NCBI GenBank assembly: GCA_903898715.1
Contig: CAIUGL010000007.1
Location: 1-42,386, forward strand
From: an uncultured Cytophagaceae bacterium
GTDB taxonomy: Bacteria > Bacteroidota > Bacteroidia > Cytophagales > Spirosomataceae
Length of the DNA stretch: 42,386 bases
Reading direction: 5' to 3'
In this document: in pieces, positions 10,801-20,500 of the stretch
Layout of the letters: every line of letters starts with the position of its first letter
How positions within the stretch are numbered: position 1 is the stretch's first letter
The notes under the pieces: model-generated
Databases searched by the model: none
Told to the model about the DNA's origin: nothing
The model's input: only the letters and a program-made list of their open reading frames with translations
Translations under genes and position numbers: made by a program

Positions 10801-11019
10801 CGAGTACACTAAAGAAGCGCCGTCGTTAACTGAAATCTTGTAAGAACCGTCAGCAGCCGTTGTTGTTCCTTTAGAAGAACCTTTGGCACTAACGCTTACG
10901 CCCGGAAGACCGCTCCCGTCCTCAGACGAAGTGACTTTACCGGTAACTTGCCTTGTTTGAGCGAATAATGTGCTTACTACAGCCATCATCAACACCCAGG
11001 ATAGTACTAGTTTTTTCAT
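7870..11019 (-). CDS. SusC/RagA-family TonB-dependent outer-membrane transporter (pair 2)
   Basis: Protein of 1049 residues: signal peptide (1-21, ending LFAQ), carboxypeptidase-regulatory-like domain (about 23-97), TonB box LSEVVVVGYG (101-110), plug domain with VIRVRGLSSLS, LVVIDGIP and AIYGSRAGAGVLLITTKRG (about 115-235), then the beta-barrel ending FTFGINIGL. The first roughly 75 residues and the leader before the ATG are almost the same as in SusC 3, while the plug and barrel differ, which suggests that the export and regulatory part was copied between genes. Paired with SusD 2 downstream. No STN domain. Transport specificity cannot be read from the sequence. Confidence 0.95.
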   Translation of the reverse strand: MKKLVLSWVLMMAVVSTLFAQTRQVTGKVTSSEDGSGLPGVSVSAKGSSKGTTTAADGSYKISVNDGASLVYSFVGFSTQSVAVGTRGVIDVQLQVDNTQLSEVVVVGYGTKKRQEFTGAASSVKAATIAERPVQSFSQGLTGQAAGVNITQPNGLLNNPPVIRVRGLSSLSLSSFPLVVIDGIPISTDNVSANSTTNNPLADINPSDIESIDILKDAASAAIYGSRAGAGVLLITTKRGKSGKAKVSIESWAGVSEAVRLPDVLNAEQYMLHKNGAIANALALNPNAVAASQRNAQNKSFLPSYNADGSLIDTDWYKEVYQTSFSQNHNLSINGGNEKTSYYFSAGYSDQDGFLKSNSFQRRSGRFNMDHQATKWLKLTANFNYSNTYNKAPMSGSNAGGAFNTSGLGRIAVAQVPNLPARLPDGSYNLENNTIGRLNNLLPAQFPNPAVVRDLDKITSENTRLIANLGAEFRLAEGLTAKTSYSWDRRNTENIRFFNPFNGDGWSVSGDAYNNTARSDNWNLINTLQYNKVLAEKHNFSVVAGSDVQKTRVLNWGAQRQGLADFFFTDFQGNYGTNLAAGNGISQVAYEAYFTSFSYSYANKYFFSANVRRDGNSALSSENRWGDFGGASLGWTVSEEKFFKSMDLGNKISNLRLKASYGKVGNGNVPNAYGSYSTFASSLYGAAPTLAFNQAGNKDLKWETSTQTNIGLDVSFLNDRVQVEANYYYKDIDNLILNVPQAPSKGIPGNSILANVGSMYNKGYELAVTATPIDKNGFVWTTNVNFATNENMVTSLVDANTPILTATSGLETTSITKVGYSAAQIYGVKTAGVNPENGRRIFITRDGTKVQYLHLGGANAWTTLDGKPTTSPSNQQQILGNTLPTFYGGFNNTFRYKGFDLGMNFTFSGGNYIYNGSQAGLRDQRVWNNTVDVLDSWKTPGQITEIPRAVYGDNISNGSAFLIDANVQKGDFLRLQTATLGYKIPTNLSSMGISSIRVYAQGTNLLLFTPYLGVDPEISSNGDSNLASGIERNSIPQGRAFTFGINIGL

Positions 11020-11038
11020 GTTGTTTAGTTTAATGAAT
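10921..11038 (-). repeat. Duplicated SusC 5' end, copy 1 (leader, signal peptide, start of first domain)
   Basis: These 118 bp align without gaps to 15799-15916, the 5' end of SusC 3, with 7 differences by eye (about 94% identity). The stretch covers the last 19 bases before the ATG (leader ending ATTAAACTAAACAACATG) and the first 33 codons. The SusC 4 5' end at 20641-20740 is a more diverged third copy. Confidence 0.85.
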
Positions 11039-11127
11039 GAATTAGAATCCGAAATTTACCACCAAATCAACAAAAACCAACTATTTGTTTATAAATATTC
11101 TATAAGACCACAGGTAAACAATAGAAT

Positions 11128-11141
11128 ATTTGGCAAAAATA
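11128..11141 (-). promoter_or_regulatory. Candidate promoter -7 box and TTTGGCAAA near-palindrome upstream of SusCD 2
   Basis: On the minus strand TATTTTTG (plus 11134-11141) fits TAnnTTTG exactly. It overlaps the near-palindrome ATTTGGCAAA (11128-11137). I found no TTG at the right distance for a -33 box. The leader would be about 110 nt, longer than for SusC 1. Confidence 0.42.
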
Positions 11142-11190
11142 GGGCGAACCCGAAGATGCAGCGCTATTGATTTATCCAACCATACACGCC

Positions 11191-11232
11191 AAAAAAATCA
11201 AAGGCTGTCCTTGGGAAAGAACAGCCTTTGAT
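11191..11232 (-). terminator. Intrinsic terminator after SusD 3
   Basis: A 12-bp perfect stem, ATCAAAGGCTGT (11197-11208) with ACAGCCTTTGAT (11221-11232), has a 12-base loop. Read on the minus strand it is followed by seven T residues. It starts 22 bp after the SusD 3 stop. Confidence 0.87.
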
Positions 11233-11254
11233 CGGTATGATTAAACAAACCGTA

Positions 11255-12769
11255 TTATGGTCTTGTATCCCAGAATACTTTCGATAACATGTTCGATTTT
11301 TGTTTAAAGTTGGTATTCGCACTAACCTCCGAATCAGGATAGAACAATGAACGAGGAATACCACCTGTCATGGCAGCAACGCTCGCGTCAACTGCTCTAA
11401 GCGCAGGATAACCCGTACGTCTCCAATCGTTCCATGGCTCAACAGCCACACCATAATTCGCGACATACTTCTCCGTAATGATTTTTGCGATATTACCTTC
11501 CAACGAAGTTGCATTTAGATTTCCATGCGCAGCAATGTACGCATTTTGATCTGCAGCGCTAACGCCCACCATGCTCATAGATGCTCTAATACCTTCTCTA
11601 AAGAAACCTTCCGCCGCGCTTGCACCCGCACCGTAACGTAATGCATGCTCTGCACGGATGAAATTATATTCAGCAAATGTTAATAAGCGAATCGGTGCAG
11701 CACCGGTATACGCATTATTATAAGCTGCTGCTGCAACAATAGCTCCAGACGCATTAACACTCGTCGCAGGAATGGCAGATTTCAAGTTTCCACGTAGGAA
11801 TGTATGTGCGCGAGAATAGGCAAATGACTGACCATCCACTGGAGTTGCCCCTTTGTAGGTCCCTGAACCAAACGGAAAATCAGTGAAGTAGAATGGTCTT
11901 CTCGGATCCGTTGTACCATTCATCATGTCTACAAGTGTCTTGTTCGGGAAAAACTGATCTGGTCTTGAAATCTCAAACTGATGGATTGAGTTTTGAGACG
12001 AAACGGCATCAACAAAGCTCATTTGGAAATTATCCGCATTCGAACTTAAGAAGATCGCGTTGCTAGAAACAAGGGCATCCATTTTAGATTTAGCAAAAGC
12101 AGGATCTTTAGCTGAGTAATGTAAAAACAAACGCAGTTTCAAGGTATTCGCTAAACGCTCCCATCGCGTACGGTTACCCAAAAATATTGTCTCATCATTA
12201 CCTGGACTTAAAGCAGACGTAGTTGCCTTCACATCAGCGATACCTTGATCAATTAATTCAATGACTTTGGTATAAATAACTTCATCATCATCAAGCTTCG
12301 GCTGATTAATCTCAGGTGATTTAAATGCTTCTGAATAGGGTAAGTCTCCCCACATATCGACTGCCTGAGAATATACGTATGCCTTCAAAATACGAGCAAC
12401 TCCACGGTAGTGTGGGCTTTTCTCGCTGTTGGCAATGATATATTCAATATCTGCCAACTGGCCAGCAAATAAAGACGCGTATAAATTGTTCACGTCTGTA
12501 GGCTGAATTAGATATCTAGCATATTCACGTGACTGCGTACCTGCCGCTCCTTGCCCAGCAAATTGCTGTGCAATTAGGGAAGTAAAACGATGCATATCGC
12601 TACCACCTCTAAAACCTACGTTAACGGTAACGCTGGTAAGTACTTGAGAGATCGGTGCGGAAGTTGGCGAGTTCGGACTAACATTGATGTCCAAATAACT
12701 GTCGCAAGAGCTCGTAACCACAAAAACAGCGGCTACCAAACTCATTGATATATATTTGATAATTTTCAT
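11255..12769 (-). CDS. SusD-like_2 family outer-membrane lipoprotein (pair 3)
   Basis: Protein of 504 residues with a lipoprotein signal, cysteine at residue 22 (VTSSC), followed by DSY. The sequence fits the SusD/RagB nutrient-binding lipoprotein subgroup usually called SusD-like_2 rather than classical RagB/SusD: DSYLDINVSPNSPTSAP near the N-terminus, AVDMWGDLPYSEAF (about residue 140), and a C-terminal VEPWNDWRRTGYPAL block. It should be the surface ligand-binding lid for SusC 3, whose stop is 20 bp upstream. The subgroup assignment rests on recognised motifs and should hold; the ligand is not known. Confidence 0.93.
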   Translation of the reverse strand: MKIIKYISMSLVAAVFVVTSSCDSYLDINVSPNSPTSAPISQVLTSVTVNVGFRGGSDMHRFTSLIAQQFAGQGAAGTQSREYARYLIQPTDVNNLYASLFAGQLADIEYIIANSEKSPHYRGVARILKAYVYSQAVDMWGDLPYSEAFKSPEINQPKLDDDEVIYTKVIELIDQGIADVKATTSALSPGNDETIFLGNRTRWERLANTLKLRLFLHYSAKDPAFAKSKMDALVSSNAIFLSSNADNFQMSFVDAVSSQNSIHQFEISRPDQFFPNKTLVDMMNGTTDPRRPFYFTDFPFGSGTYKGATPVDGQSFAYSRAHTFLRGNLKSAIPATSVNASGAIVAAAAYNNAYTGAAPIRLLTFAEYNFIRAEHALRYGAGASAAEGFFREGIRASMSMVGVSAADQNAYIAAHGNLNATSLEGNIAKIITEKYVANYGVAVEPWNDWRRTGYPALRAVDASVAAMTGGIPRSLFYPDSEVSANTNFKQKSNMLSKVFWDTRP

Positions 12770-12789
12770 ATGCTTATTAATATTTATGA

Positions 12790-15700
12790 TTAAAAAGTAG
12801 CGCGTAAGAAGAAACCATAATTTCTACTTTGAGGTAAACCATTTGCCTCAAAACCTTGTGAATTTGTCACACCTGTTGCATTAGTCTCTGGATCAAAATG
12901 CGGGAAGTTCGGTGCGTATAACCAAAGATTACGACCATTAACCCCAAGCTCCATCTTACCAATTGGCGTTTTGGCTAACACTTTACTTGGCACTGTGTAG
13001 GAAATTGACGCCTCACGTAGTCGTAACCAAGAACCATCAAATACATACGATTCACCTGTACCAAAATTGTAGATGTTGGTCCAATAATCTTGCGCTGTAA
13101 TAGCAGTTGTATTTGGCTGACCATTCGCTAACGTACCTTCGATTACGTAAGGTTTAGCTAAATCACCGTTGGCAGCGAATCTGTCAAACTCGGCTGTTTC
13201 TTTCGCAGTACCACTTCGGTATAAGTCACCGATATTACGTGAATACACATCGCCACCTTTACGGATATCAATTAAGAAATTGAAATTGAAATTCTTGTAA
13301 CGAATGTTATTCGTGATACCAGCTGTCCAATCCGGATTGGTATTTCCGATGGCCCCTTGTAAAGGACTCAAGGAAGGTAAACCATTCGCACCAATCAATT
13401 TCTTACCATCTGACGCTCTGTTAAACACAGATCCAAACAATAAACCATATGGTTGGCCAGCATATAAACGTGTTCCTGGCGTAGTAAATCCACCTAATTG
13501 GATAAACTCAACACCTTTTGCTAACGACTCAACAATTGGATCTAGTGTAGTAAAGTTGGCCGAGATATCCCATGAACCGTTGCTTGTTTGCAAAGGAGTA
13601 CCCGTAATTAACAATTCAAATCCTTTTTGCTTCAATGAACCAGCATTTCTGTTCTGTGAAGTAAATCCAGTGGATGGGCCTACCGGCACAGCAAAGATCA
13701 AGTCTGTCGACAAGGTGTTGAAATAATTCATTTCAATTCCCAATCTGTTCTTGAAAAACTTAGCTTCTAAGCCAATTTCTCTTGAAGTCGTAAACTCAGG
13801 ACCCAAGTTCGGGTCAGCCTGCGTGTTGCTCAATGTACGTCCACCCAAGTTATTATAAGGGAAGTTGATTACAGGACCGAAACCATCACTAGCTCCTGCT
13901 AATAGGAATAAGGTGTTGGTTGCATAGGTACCTGCCTCTTTACCTACTTTAGCATAGTTTCCAGATAATTTCAAGAAACTTAACACATTCGACTTCAATG
14001 CAGGGAATGCCTCCGTGGCAATAAAGCTACCCGCGATAGATGGGTAGAAATAGGAGTTCTGACCCGCACCAAACGTAGAAGAATAATCATTTCTTCCTGT
14101 AAAGCTCAGGTTAGCATAACCCTTGTAGCTAAAGTTAAACTCTCCGAATACACCCACTAATCTTCTGTTTGCCGTTTGATTAAATGCAGTTACCACTGAA
14201 GCATTCGAAATATTCTTTAGATCTCTGATCGCTAAGTTTCTACCTGTTGTACTCGTGTATGTTGTTCTACTTTCAACGATCTCATTACCGATATTGAAGT
14301 CCAACTTCAAATCATCCGTAATATTTTTATTACCGATAATCTGGAAATAGGAGTTCATATCTCTTGAAGTCAATGAACTATTTGCAATACCACCCGTACC
14401 ACCAGCAGATGTATTGGCACCACCGCGTGCACCAATCTGGTCATAACCTACCGTGCCATACGCAGAGGCGTCAACACCTAAACGATAATTAACCGCTAAC
14501 CAAGGCTTTACGTAATATTTCAAGGCAACATTCCCGATTACACGATCCAACTCATCCGTGAACGTGTTATTTTTCAACGTCCAATATGGGTTATCTGTGT
14601 TATCAAAAAATACTTGATTTCCTGTAGCAGGATCTTCGAATGGAATTCCTGATAAATCATAGTTTCTTGGCATAAACCATGATCTAAAGAACGGGTTCGA
14701 AAGTTGGTTACCAATTTGTGATCTTTCTGAAACAGATGTAATGTATTGTGCAGAAACACTAGCAGATAATTTCTCTGAAACCTGTGAATTAGCATTCAAA
14801 GTGAAGTTGTTTCTATGGAGGGAATTACTACTTAGAATACCTGTTTCTTGAAGATTTCCGTATGAGAATCTGAATGCTGATTTATCCGTTCCACCTTGAA
14901 AACTAAGGTTATTCTGCATATTAAATCCTTGTTGGAAAATATCTTTCACGTTATTCGGATAAGCCGTTAAGTTTTCTTGCTTACCAAACGCATTCGTAAC
15001 TGTTTGGCCTGCAATTTTAGGTCCCCAGGATAGATTACTAATCGGGTTATAGGTACCTCTGACAGATCCTTGTGCATATTCATTTTGATACTCAGGCATT
15101 CTGTTTACCTCCACTACGTTGTAGGAGGAGTTAAACACTACGCTATTTTTCTGACCAGTCTTACCTTTTTTCGTGGTAATCAAGATCGCTCCATTGGCTG
15201 CTCTTGAACCATAAAGTGCAGCAGCTGCTGGACCTTTCAGGATGGACATGTTCTCAATATCTTCTTGGTTGATGTCAATCGCTCTATTTGAATTGGAAAC
15301 ACCGTTTTGCAATGCATTAGAACCTCCACCATTGTCGATCGGCACACCATCCACCACAAATAAGGGTTGGTTTGATCCCGTAAACGTGGTAAAACCACGA
15401 ATAAAAATGGCAGTGGATGATCCCACCATACCATTGGAAGAAGCAATACGCACACCGGCTACTTTCGCAGCAAGTGCATTCACGGGGTTCGTTGTTCTAC
15501 CTACCGTCAATTGCTCGTTCGTAATCGTTGATGTAGCGTAACCTAACGATTTCTTATCGCGTAGGACTCCACCTGCTGTTACGACAACCTCATTAAGTAA
15601 TTTGGAGTCTACCTCTAAAATTACGTTAAGTGAATTCGCGTTACCTACAGGAATCGTTTTGTTAAGGAAACCTACCGAAGAGAATACTAACGACGCACCA

Positions 15701-15897
15701 TTTCCTACCGAAATTTTGTAGGTTCCATCTGCAGATGTCGTTGTTCCTGTAGTTGTACCTTTGATGCTGACACTGACTCCCGGAATTGTACTCCCATCCT
15801 CAGATGAAGTAACTTTACCGGTAACTTGCCTTGTTTGAGCGAATAATGTACTGACTACAGTCATCATTAACACCCAGGAGAGTACTAGTTTTTTCAT
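12790..15897 (-). CDS. SusC/RagA-family TonB-dependent outer-membrane transporter (pair 3)
   Basis: Protein of 1035 residues: signal peptide (1-21), carboxypeptidase-regulatory-like domain (about 23-97), TonB box LNEVVVTAGG (101-110) followed by KKSLGYATSTI, plug domain with IFIRGFTTF, LFVVDGVPIDNGGG and ALYGSRAANGAILITTKKG (about 115-245), and beta-barrel ending FFLRATF. The KSLGYA element after the TonB box is typical of SusC proteins that partner SusD-like_2 lipoproteins, which fits SusD 3 downstream. The signal peptide and first domain are almost identical to SusC 2, although the rest of the protein is from another sub-lineage, so the 5' end looks recombined. Confidence 0.95.
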   Translation of the reverse strand: MKKLVLSWVLMMTVVSTLFAQTRQVTGKVTSSEDGSTIPGVSVSIKGTTTGTTTSADGTYKISVGNGASLVFSSVGFLNKTIPVGNANSLNVILEVDSKLLNEVVVTAGGVLRDKKSLGYATSTITNEQLTVGRTTNPVNALAAKVAGVRIASSNGMVGSSTAIFIRGFTTFTGSNQPLFVVDGVPIDNGGGSNALQNGVSNSNRAIDINQEDIENMSILKGPAAAALYGSRAANGAILITTKKGKTGQKNSVVFNSSYNVVEVNRMPEYQNEYAQGSVRGTYNPISNLSWGPKIAGQTVTNAFGKQENLTAYPNNVKDIFQQGFNMQNNLSFQGGTDKSAFRFSYGNLQETGILSSNSLHRNNFTLNANSQVSEKLSASVSAQYITSVSERSQIGNQLSNPFFRSWFMPRNYDLSGIPFEDPATGNQVFFDNTDNPYWTLKNNTFTDELDRVIGNVALKYYVKPWLAVNYRLGVDASAYGTVGYDQIGARGGANTSAGGTGGIANSSLTSRDMNSYFQIIGNKNITDDLKLDFNIGNEIVESRTTYTSTTGRNLAIRDLKNISNASVVTAFNQTANRRLVGVFGEFNFSYKGYANLSFTGRNDYSSTFGAGQNSYFYPSIAGSFIATEAFPALKSNVLSFLKLSGNYAKVGKEAGTYATNTLFLLAGASDGFGPVINFPYNNLGGRTLSNTQADPNLGPEFTTSREIGLEAKFFKNRLGIEMNYFNTLSTDLIFAVPVGPSTGFTSQNRNAGSLKQKGFELLITGTPLQTSNGSWDISANFTTLDPIVESLAKGVEFIQLGGFTTPGTRLYAGQPYGLLFGSVFNRASDGKKLIGANGLPSLSPLQGAIGNTNPDWTAGITNNIRYKNFNFNFLIDIRKGGDVYSRNIGDLYRSGTAKETAEFDRFAANGDLAKPYVIEGTLANGQPNTTAITAQDYWTNIYNFGTGESYVFDGSWLRLREASISYTVPSKVLAKTPIGKMELGVNGRNLWLYAPNFPHFDPETNATGVTNSQGFEANGLPQSRNYGFFLRATF

Positions 15898-15916
15898 GTT
15901 GTTTAGTTTAATGAAT
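15799..15916 (-). repeat. Duplicated SusC 5' end, copy 2
   Basis: Matches 10921-11038 over 118 bp with 7 differences and no gaps. It includes the same leader (ATTAAACTAAACAACATG). Similarity falls away upstream of the leader and through the first domain, so the shared block is short and centred on the translation start. Confidence 0.85.
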
Positions 15917-16001
15917 ATTGATTCGAAAATTAGTATTCATACGCCAAAACCCCATGTATTATTAATAAATGTTCTTTATAAGCTCCATAAAACAAAATAT
16001 T

Positions 16002-16015
16002 ATTTGGCAAAAAAA
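16002..16015 (-). promoter_or_regulatory. TTTGGCAAA near-palindrome upstream of SusCD 3
   Basis: ATTTGGCAAA (16002-16011) lies 105 bp before the SusC 3 ATG, at nearly the same distance as in SusC 2. On the minus strand the following TTTTTTTG (plus 16008-16015) fits TAnnTTTG with one mismatch and overlaps the T tract of the terminator at 16009-16041. Whether this is a promoter element or an operator cannot be told from sequence. Confidence 0.33.
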
Positions 16016-16041
16016 AGGGCAACCCAATGGATTGCCCTTTT
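16009..16041 (-). terminator. Intrinsic terminator after SusD 4
   Basis: Stem AAAAGGGCAA (16013-16022) with TTGCCCTTTT (16032-16041) and a 9-base loop, followed on the minus strand by a T run. It lies about 20 bp past the SusD 4 stop and directly abuts the candidate promoter region of SusCD 3. Confidence 0.85.
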
Positions 16042-16061
16042 CGTACTCACGTTACAATTAA

Positions 16062-17492
16062 CTAGTTTTTATCCCAGAATAATTTTGTTGTGACAACATC
16101 ACCGCCGATTGCCGAAGCAGCAGCCGTGTAGTTCTTACCATTCAATGTCTGCTCCGTATTTGGATACGTTAGACGTGTAGGAAAACCTGACTTCGCGTTC
16201 ACAGGAGCCGTGATCTTCGGTTGGTCTAAACGACGAACTTCAGTCCATGTCTCATACGGACGGTTATATAAGGCAATCCATTTTTGAGTTCCAATTTTTT
16301 GCTTCCAATCTCCTGCAGCCGTAGCATACGCTACTTCCGGTTGTGCTAAATAAGCAGCAGCTTGCGCAGCAGTACCACCCCAATAAAGGATAGAAGCCGT
16401 AATTGCGTTGTTGTAATGCGACTCAGCTGAACCAGCTACTGTAAATCCTCTTTCTTTGGCTTCCGCACGTAAGAATTCAGTTTCTACATAATCCGCTAAT
16501 ACATAAGGAGCATCCGCAGCAATTACTTTCGCACCAGCGCGAGAGAAGTCTACATATGTATTTACTTTACCTACAATTCCGCCAGCATATTTACCACCAT
16601 TGTTAGTTGAGAAATATAATCCGGTACGTGGATCATTCCAGCCTAACAATTTATCCATCAAATCTTTCGCAGCGATGTAATCTTGACGACCACCTAAAAC
16701 GATGTCCACGTGAATTGGATTTTGGTTAGGAGAAGCTGTCAAATAGGTAAACAAGCCATTATCAGCAGCTGCTGAAATAGCACCCGCATCAGAAGCCTCC
16801 GCAGCAGCTTTTGCTGCAGCACCATCTACATCTGCTAAAACCATACCTAACTTGAAACGTAAGGTATTGCCAAACTTAGCCCACTTAGACACATTGCCTT
16901 TGTAAACCACATCTTCTGATGCTGTAAAGCCAGCAGCTGACGGATCAAGCTTCGCGATGGATGCATTTAAACGTGTCAACAAGCTAGCTGAAACTGTTTT
17001 TGCATCATCATATACTGGGAACAATTGTGTCGCATCTAGTGCTTGTGTATACGGAACGTTACCGAATGTATTCACCAGGATACTAAATGTATACACTTCC
17101 ATGATATCTAAGATGGCTAGTTTATTCGCCTTTTCCTTAGGTAACAAGGTTGGATCTGCATTGATTAAACGAGCAGATTCACGTAAATCAGCTAATACAT
17201 CACGGTACATACCATTCCACCATGAATTGGGAATCGCACGTGTTGCGAAATCGTATTGTGCTTCATCTTGATATACGGCCATAGCCCATTGGCTAGTCGT
17301 AAAACGGAACACGTTAACGTTCACACTGGCAGTAGCTAAGTTGCCCGCAAGCGACTTAACTGCATTTGAAAACAAGGTCGGTGCTGGAATAGCAGCCGGC
17401 TTTTTTGTTTCCACATTTAGTGAGGCTAAATCCTCTGTACAAGCTGTTGCAAGAAACAAAAGCGGTACAAAAACTAAAAATATTCTTTTCAT
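16062..17492 (-). CDS. SusD-like_2 family outer-membrane lipoprotein (pair 4)
   Basis: Protein of 476 residues with a short lipoprotein signal, cysteine at residue 18 (LATAC), followed by TED, an acidic pattern that fits surface display. SusD-like_2 hallmarks include the early LNVETKKPAAIPAPTLF, then LVNTFGNVPYTQALD (about residue 135), and near the C-terminus KWIALYNRPYETWTEVRR. Ligand-binding partner of SusC 4, whose stop is 23 bp upstream. It ends in an intrinsic terminator. It is rich in alanine. Substrate unknown. Confidence 0.93.
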   Translation of the reverse strand: MKRIFLVFVPLLFLATACTEDLASLNVETKKPAAIPAPTLFSNAVKSLAGNLATASVNVNVFRFTTSQWAMAVYQDEAQYDFATRAIPNSWWNGMYRDVLADLRESARLINADPTLLPKEKANKLAILDIMEVYTFSILVNTFGNVPYTQALDATQLFPVYDDAKTVSASLLTRLNASIAKLDPSAAGFTASEDVVYKGNVSKWAKFGNTLRFKLGMVLADVDGAAAKAAAEASDAGAISAAADNGLFTYLTASPNQNPIHVDIVLGGRQDYIAAKDLMDKLLGWNDPRTGLYFSTNNGGKYAGGIVGKVNTYVDFSRAGAKVIAADAPYVLADYVETEFLRAEAKERGFTVAGSAESHYNNAITASILYWGGTAAQAAAYLAQPEVAYATAAGDWKQKIGTQKWIALYNRPYETWTEVRRLDQPKITAPVNAKSGFPTRLTYPNTEQTLNGKNYTAAASAIGGDVVTTKLFWDKN

Positions 17493-17515
17493 CTGTATGT
17501 TAATATTTAGGATGA

Positions 17516-20500
17516 TTAAAACAATAATTTCACGTTAAAACCAACGGAACGGGTTGTTGGATACGCACCTGATTGATATCCTTGCAAGTTACCTGCAGAT
17601 AAATTCTCCTCAGGATCTGAATAAGGAATGTTCTTGTGAATAAGCCACAAGTTGCGTCCGAAAACAGATAAATCTACTCCCTTCACGCCACCTAATTTAG
17701 CAACGATTGCACGTGGCAATGAATACGTTAAGTTTGCCTCACGCAATTTCACGAACGATGCATCATAAATGAACGCATGCTGTGGATTACGGTAATATCC
17801 GAAGATACCATAGTCATTACCTACACGCTTCGTGTTCTTCGAACCATCCGCTAAAACACCTGGTACGATAACACCACCACCATCAGCTAAATCATTACGC
17901 GAAGGTTTGCCTAAATCATTAAGTAATGCTGATTCCGCTAACACACCTGTTGCAGCTCCATAATATTGATCCAACGAGAAGATAGAACCTCCAGCTTTCA
18001 CATCAATCAAGAAACTAAATGTTACATTCTTGTAACGGAATGAGTTGTTTACACCACCGATCCAATCCGGATTAACATTACCGATGTTGTTCGTCGTAGT
18101 CGTAGTCATGTCATAGTATCCATTAGCTTTCACTAATTTCTCACCATTCACAAACTTCCAAGTTCTACCTTTCAAAATACCGTAAGGCTCACCCACAGTA
18201 GCGTTCAATGTAACACCACCTTGGAAAGAGGCCAACTGTAAGTTTTGGCTTTCATTGTATAGACTCAACACTTTATTGCGATTACGCGTAAAGTTTACGT
18301 TTACATTCCATGAGAAATCAGGAGTTTTGATTGGATTTGCGTAAACGCTAACCTCAAAACCTTTGTTCTCAATGTTACCTGCATTAACAAATGTTGAATT
18401 ATAACCTGTAGCTGTAGAAACGGCTGCTGGCAAAATTTGATCCAACGTGTTTGTGTGGTAATAAGTCAAATCAAATCCAAAACGGTTTTGCATGAATGCC
18501 ATTTCCAAACCAATCTCTTTCGAAATCGTTTGCTCTGGCTTCAAACCTGGATTGTTTTGCGTTCCCGGTACCGAGAATAAAATAGTCGAACCGAAAGGTG
18601 CCGGTTGATCATATACGTTTTTGATTGATCCCCAAGGAGCATCATTACCTACCGTTGCATAATTTGCACGCAATTTACCTGATGTTAACCAAGGTAAATC
18701 TTCTAAGTGATGTGAGAATAACCAGCTAGCTGAACCTGCATAATATAAATACGCATTGTTTTCAACTGGCAAAGTAGACGATTTGTCTTGACGTACCGTT
18801 CCATCTAATGTTAAGAAGTCTTTGTAAGTCAATGTCGCTCCTCCAAAAAGACCAAACACTTCACGTGGATTGTAATTTTCAGAAGGTGCAGAAACCGTAC
18901 CTTTAGAGTTTGCAATTGAATACAAACCTGGAACGATCAAACCACCATTCGTTGCCGCAAAGATTGAACGGTTTAACGACTTACGTAAGTTTAAACCTGC
19001 TAACGCTTTCAAGTTAATATCTGCCGTTAAATTCTTGTCAAAGTTTGAGATTAAATCATAGTTGATTTCCTCAAAGTGACGATCATAACGAGAATATTCA
19101 GGAATATCCGTAGAACCTACAGCAATACGCTCCTCTTGGAATTCATCGTATGAATCCATGGTAATACGTCCTAAGATATTTAAATAATCTGTAGGCTTAT
19201 AATTCAACATCGCATTACCAAATACACGTGTACGTGTATCATTCTGATAATTCTGGTAACGAGTCCAGTAGTAGTTATCTGTATAGATTGGCTTCAAACC
19301 TGCAGCTGATGAAGGATCAGACCAGTTCCACGTAACGTTTTTGTTGTTACGGAAATACGCATCTTTTTGCTCCATGATATCTACGTTCGTTTGATACCAC
19401 TGACGGAAGTTTTGATTCACGTTCAATCCATCATAACCTGTACCGTAACGACCTAAACCAGAAACAACCGAGAAGTTAGACGTAGCCGAAGCAACTAACT
19501 TAGGTGAAATCTGATACGTTCCTGAAATGTTCATGATGTTCTTAATCACCGATGAATTCGGTAATGTACCACGATCTTCGTTACGCGTATACCCTAATTT
19601 GAAAGATCCTTTATCCGTTGCGCCATCTAATGCAATATTTGTATTGTTAGAAATCGCAGTCTCATAGAATTTTTCAGGTGTATTCGCCGCAGCTGACCAA
19701 GGCTTCGCTTTTTGGAAGTTAGGACCAGCAGGATCAAAAGCATCCCAATGATAAACCATACGACCATCAAATTTAGTACCGTAAGAAGCATCTTCCGATG
19801 TAGGTACAACTAAATCATCTTGACCATCACCATTCGCATCAAAATAGAAGAAACCATCTTTTTGATATGGATCAGAATAACCAGCACCATATTGGTTTTG
19901 GTATTTAGGGAAAGTTGTTTTGTCAATTGTTCCAACAGACAAACCTGAGTTGATTGTCAAACCTAAACCTTTCTTCGCTTTCTTCGTCGTGATCATAATC
20001 ACACCATTCGATGCACGAGAACCGTAAAGTGCCGTAGCCGCAGCTCCCTTCAATACCGTCATTGACTCAATATCATCCGGGTTAATATCTGCCGCAGCAT
20101 TACCGTAATCATATCCTCCACGACCTGTACGCTGGTTCGTTGAGTTTGTCACCGAGTTATCGATAGGTACACCATCCACAACAAACATGGCTTGGTTATT
20201 ACCTGTCAACGACTTAGATCCACGAATAACAACGTTCGTCGAACCACCGATTGAGTTACCTTGTGTAATTTGAACACCCGATACTTTACCAGATAATTGA
20301 GAAAATGCGTTACCTGAACGGACACGCGTTAACTCATCTCCCTTAATTTGCTGCGCAGCATAAGGCAATGAGTTTTTTGTACGGGTTAAACCCAAGGCAG
20401 TAACGACAACTTCGTTTAATTCAGAAGCATCAGATGCCAACACTACGTTGATAGCTGTTTGACTTCCTACTGAAATTGTTTGTTGCTTATATCCGACAAA

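Noticed and set aside
13304-13726. Plus-strand frame of 140 residues
   Set aside because: It is antisense to the beta-barrel of SusC 3 and has no recognisable domain.
19801-19860. Functional calcium-binding site in SusC 4
   Set aside because: The ANGDGQDD stretch fits a DxDxD-type turn, but one short match in a barrel loop is too weak to list as a feature.
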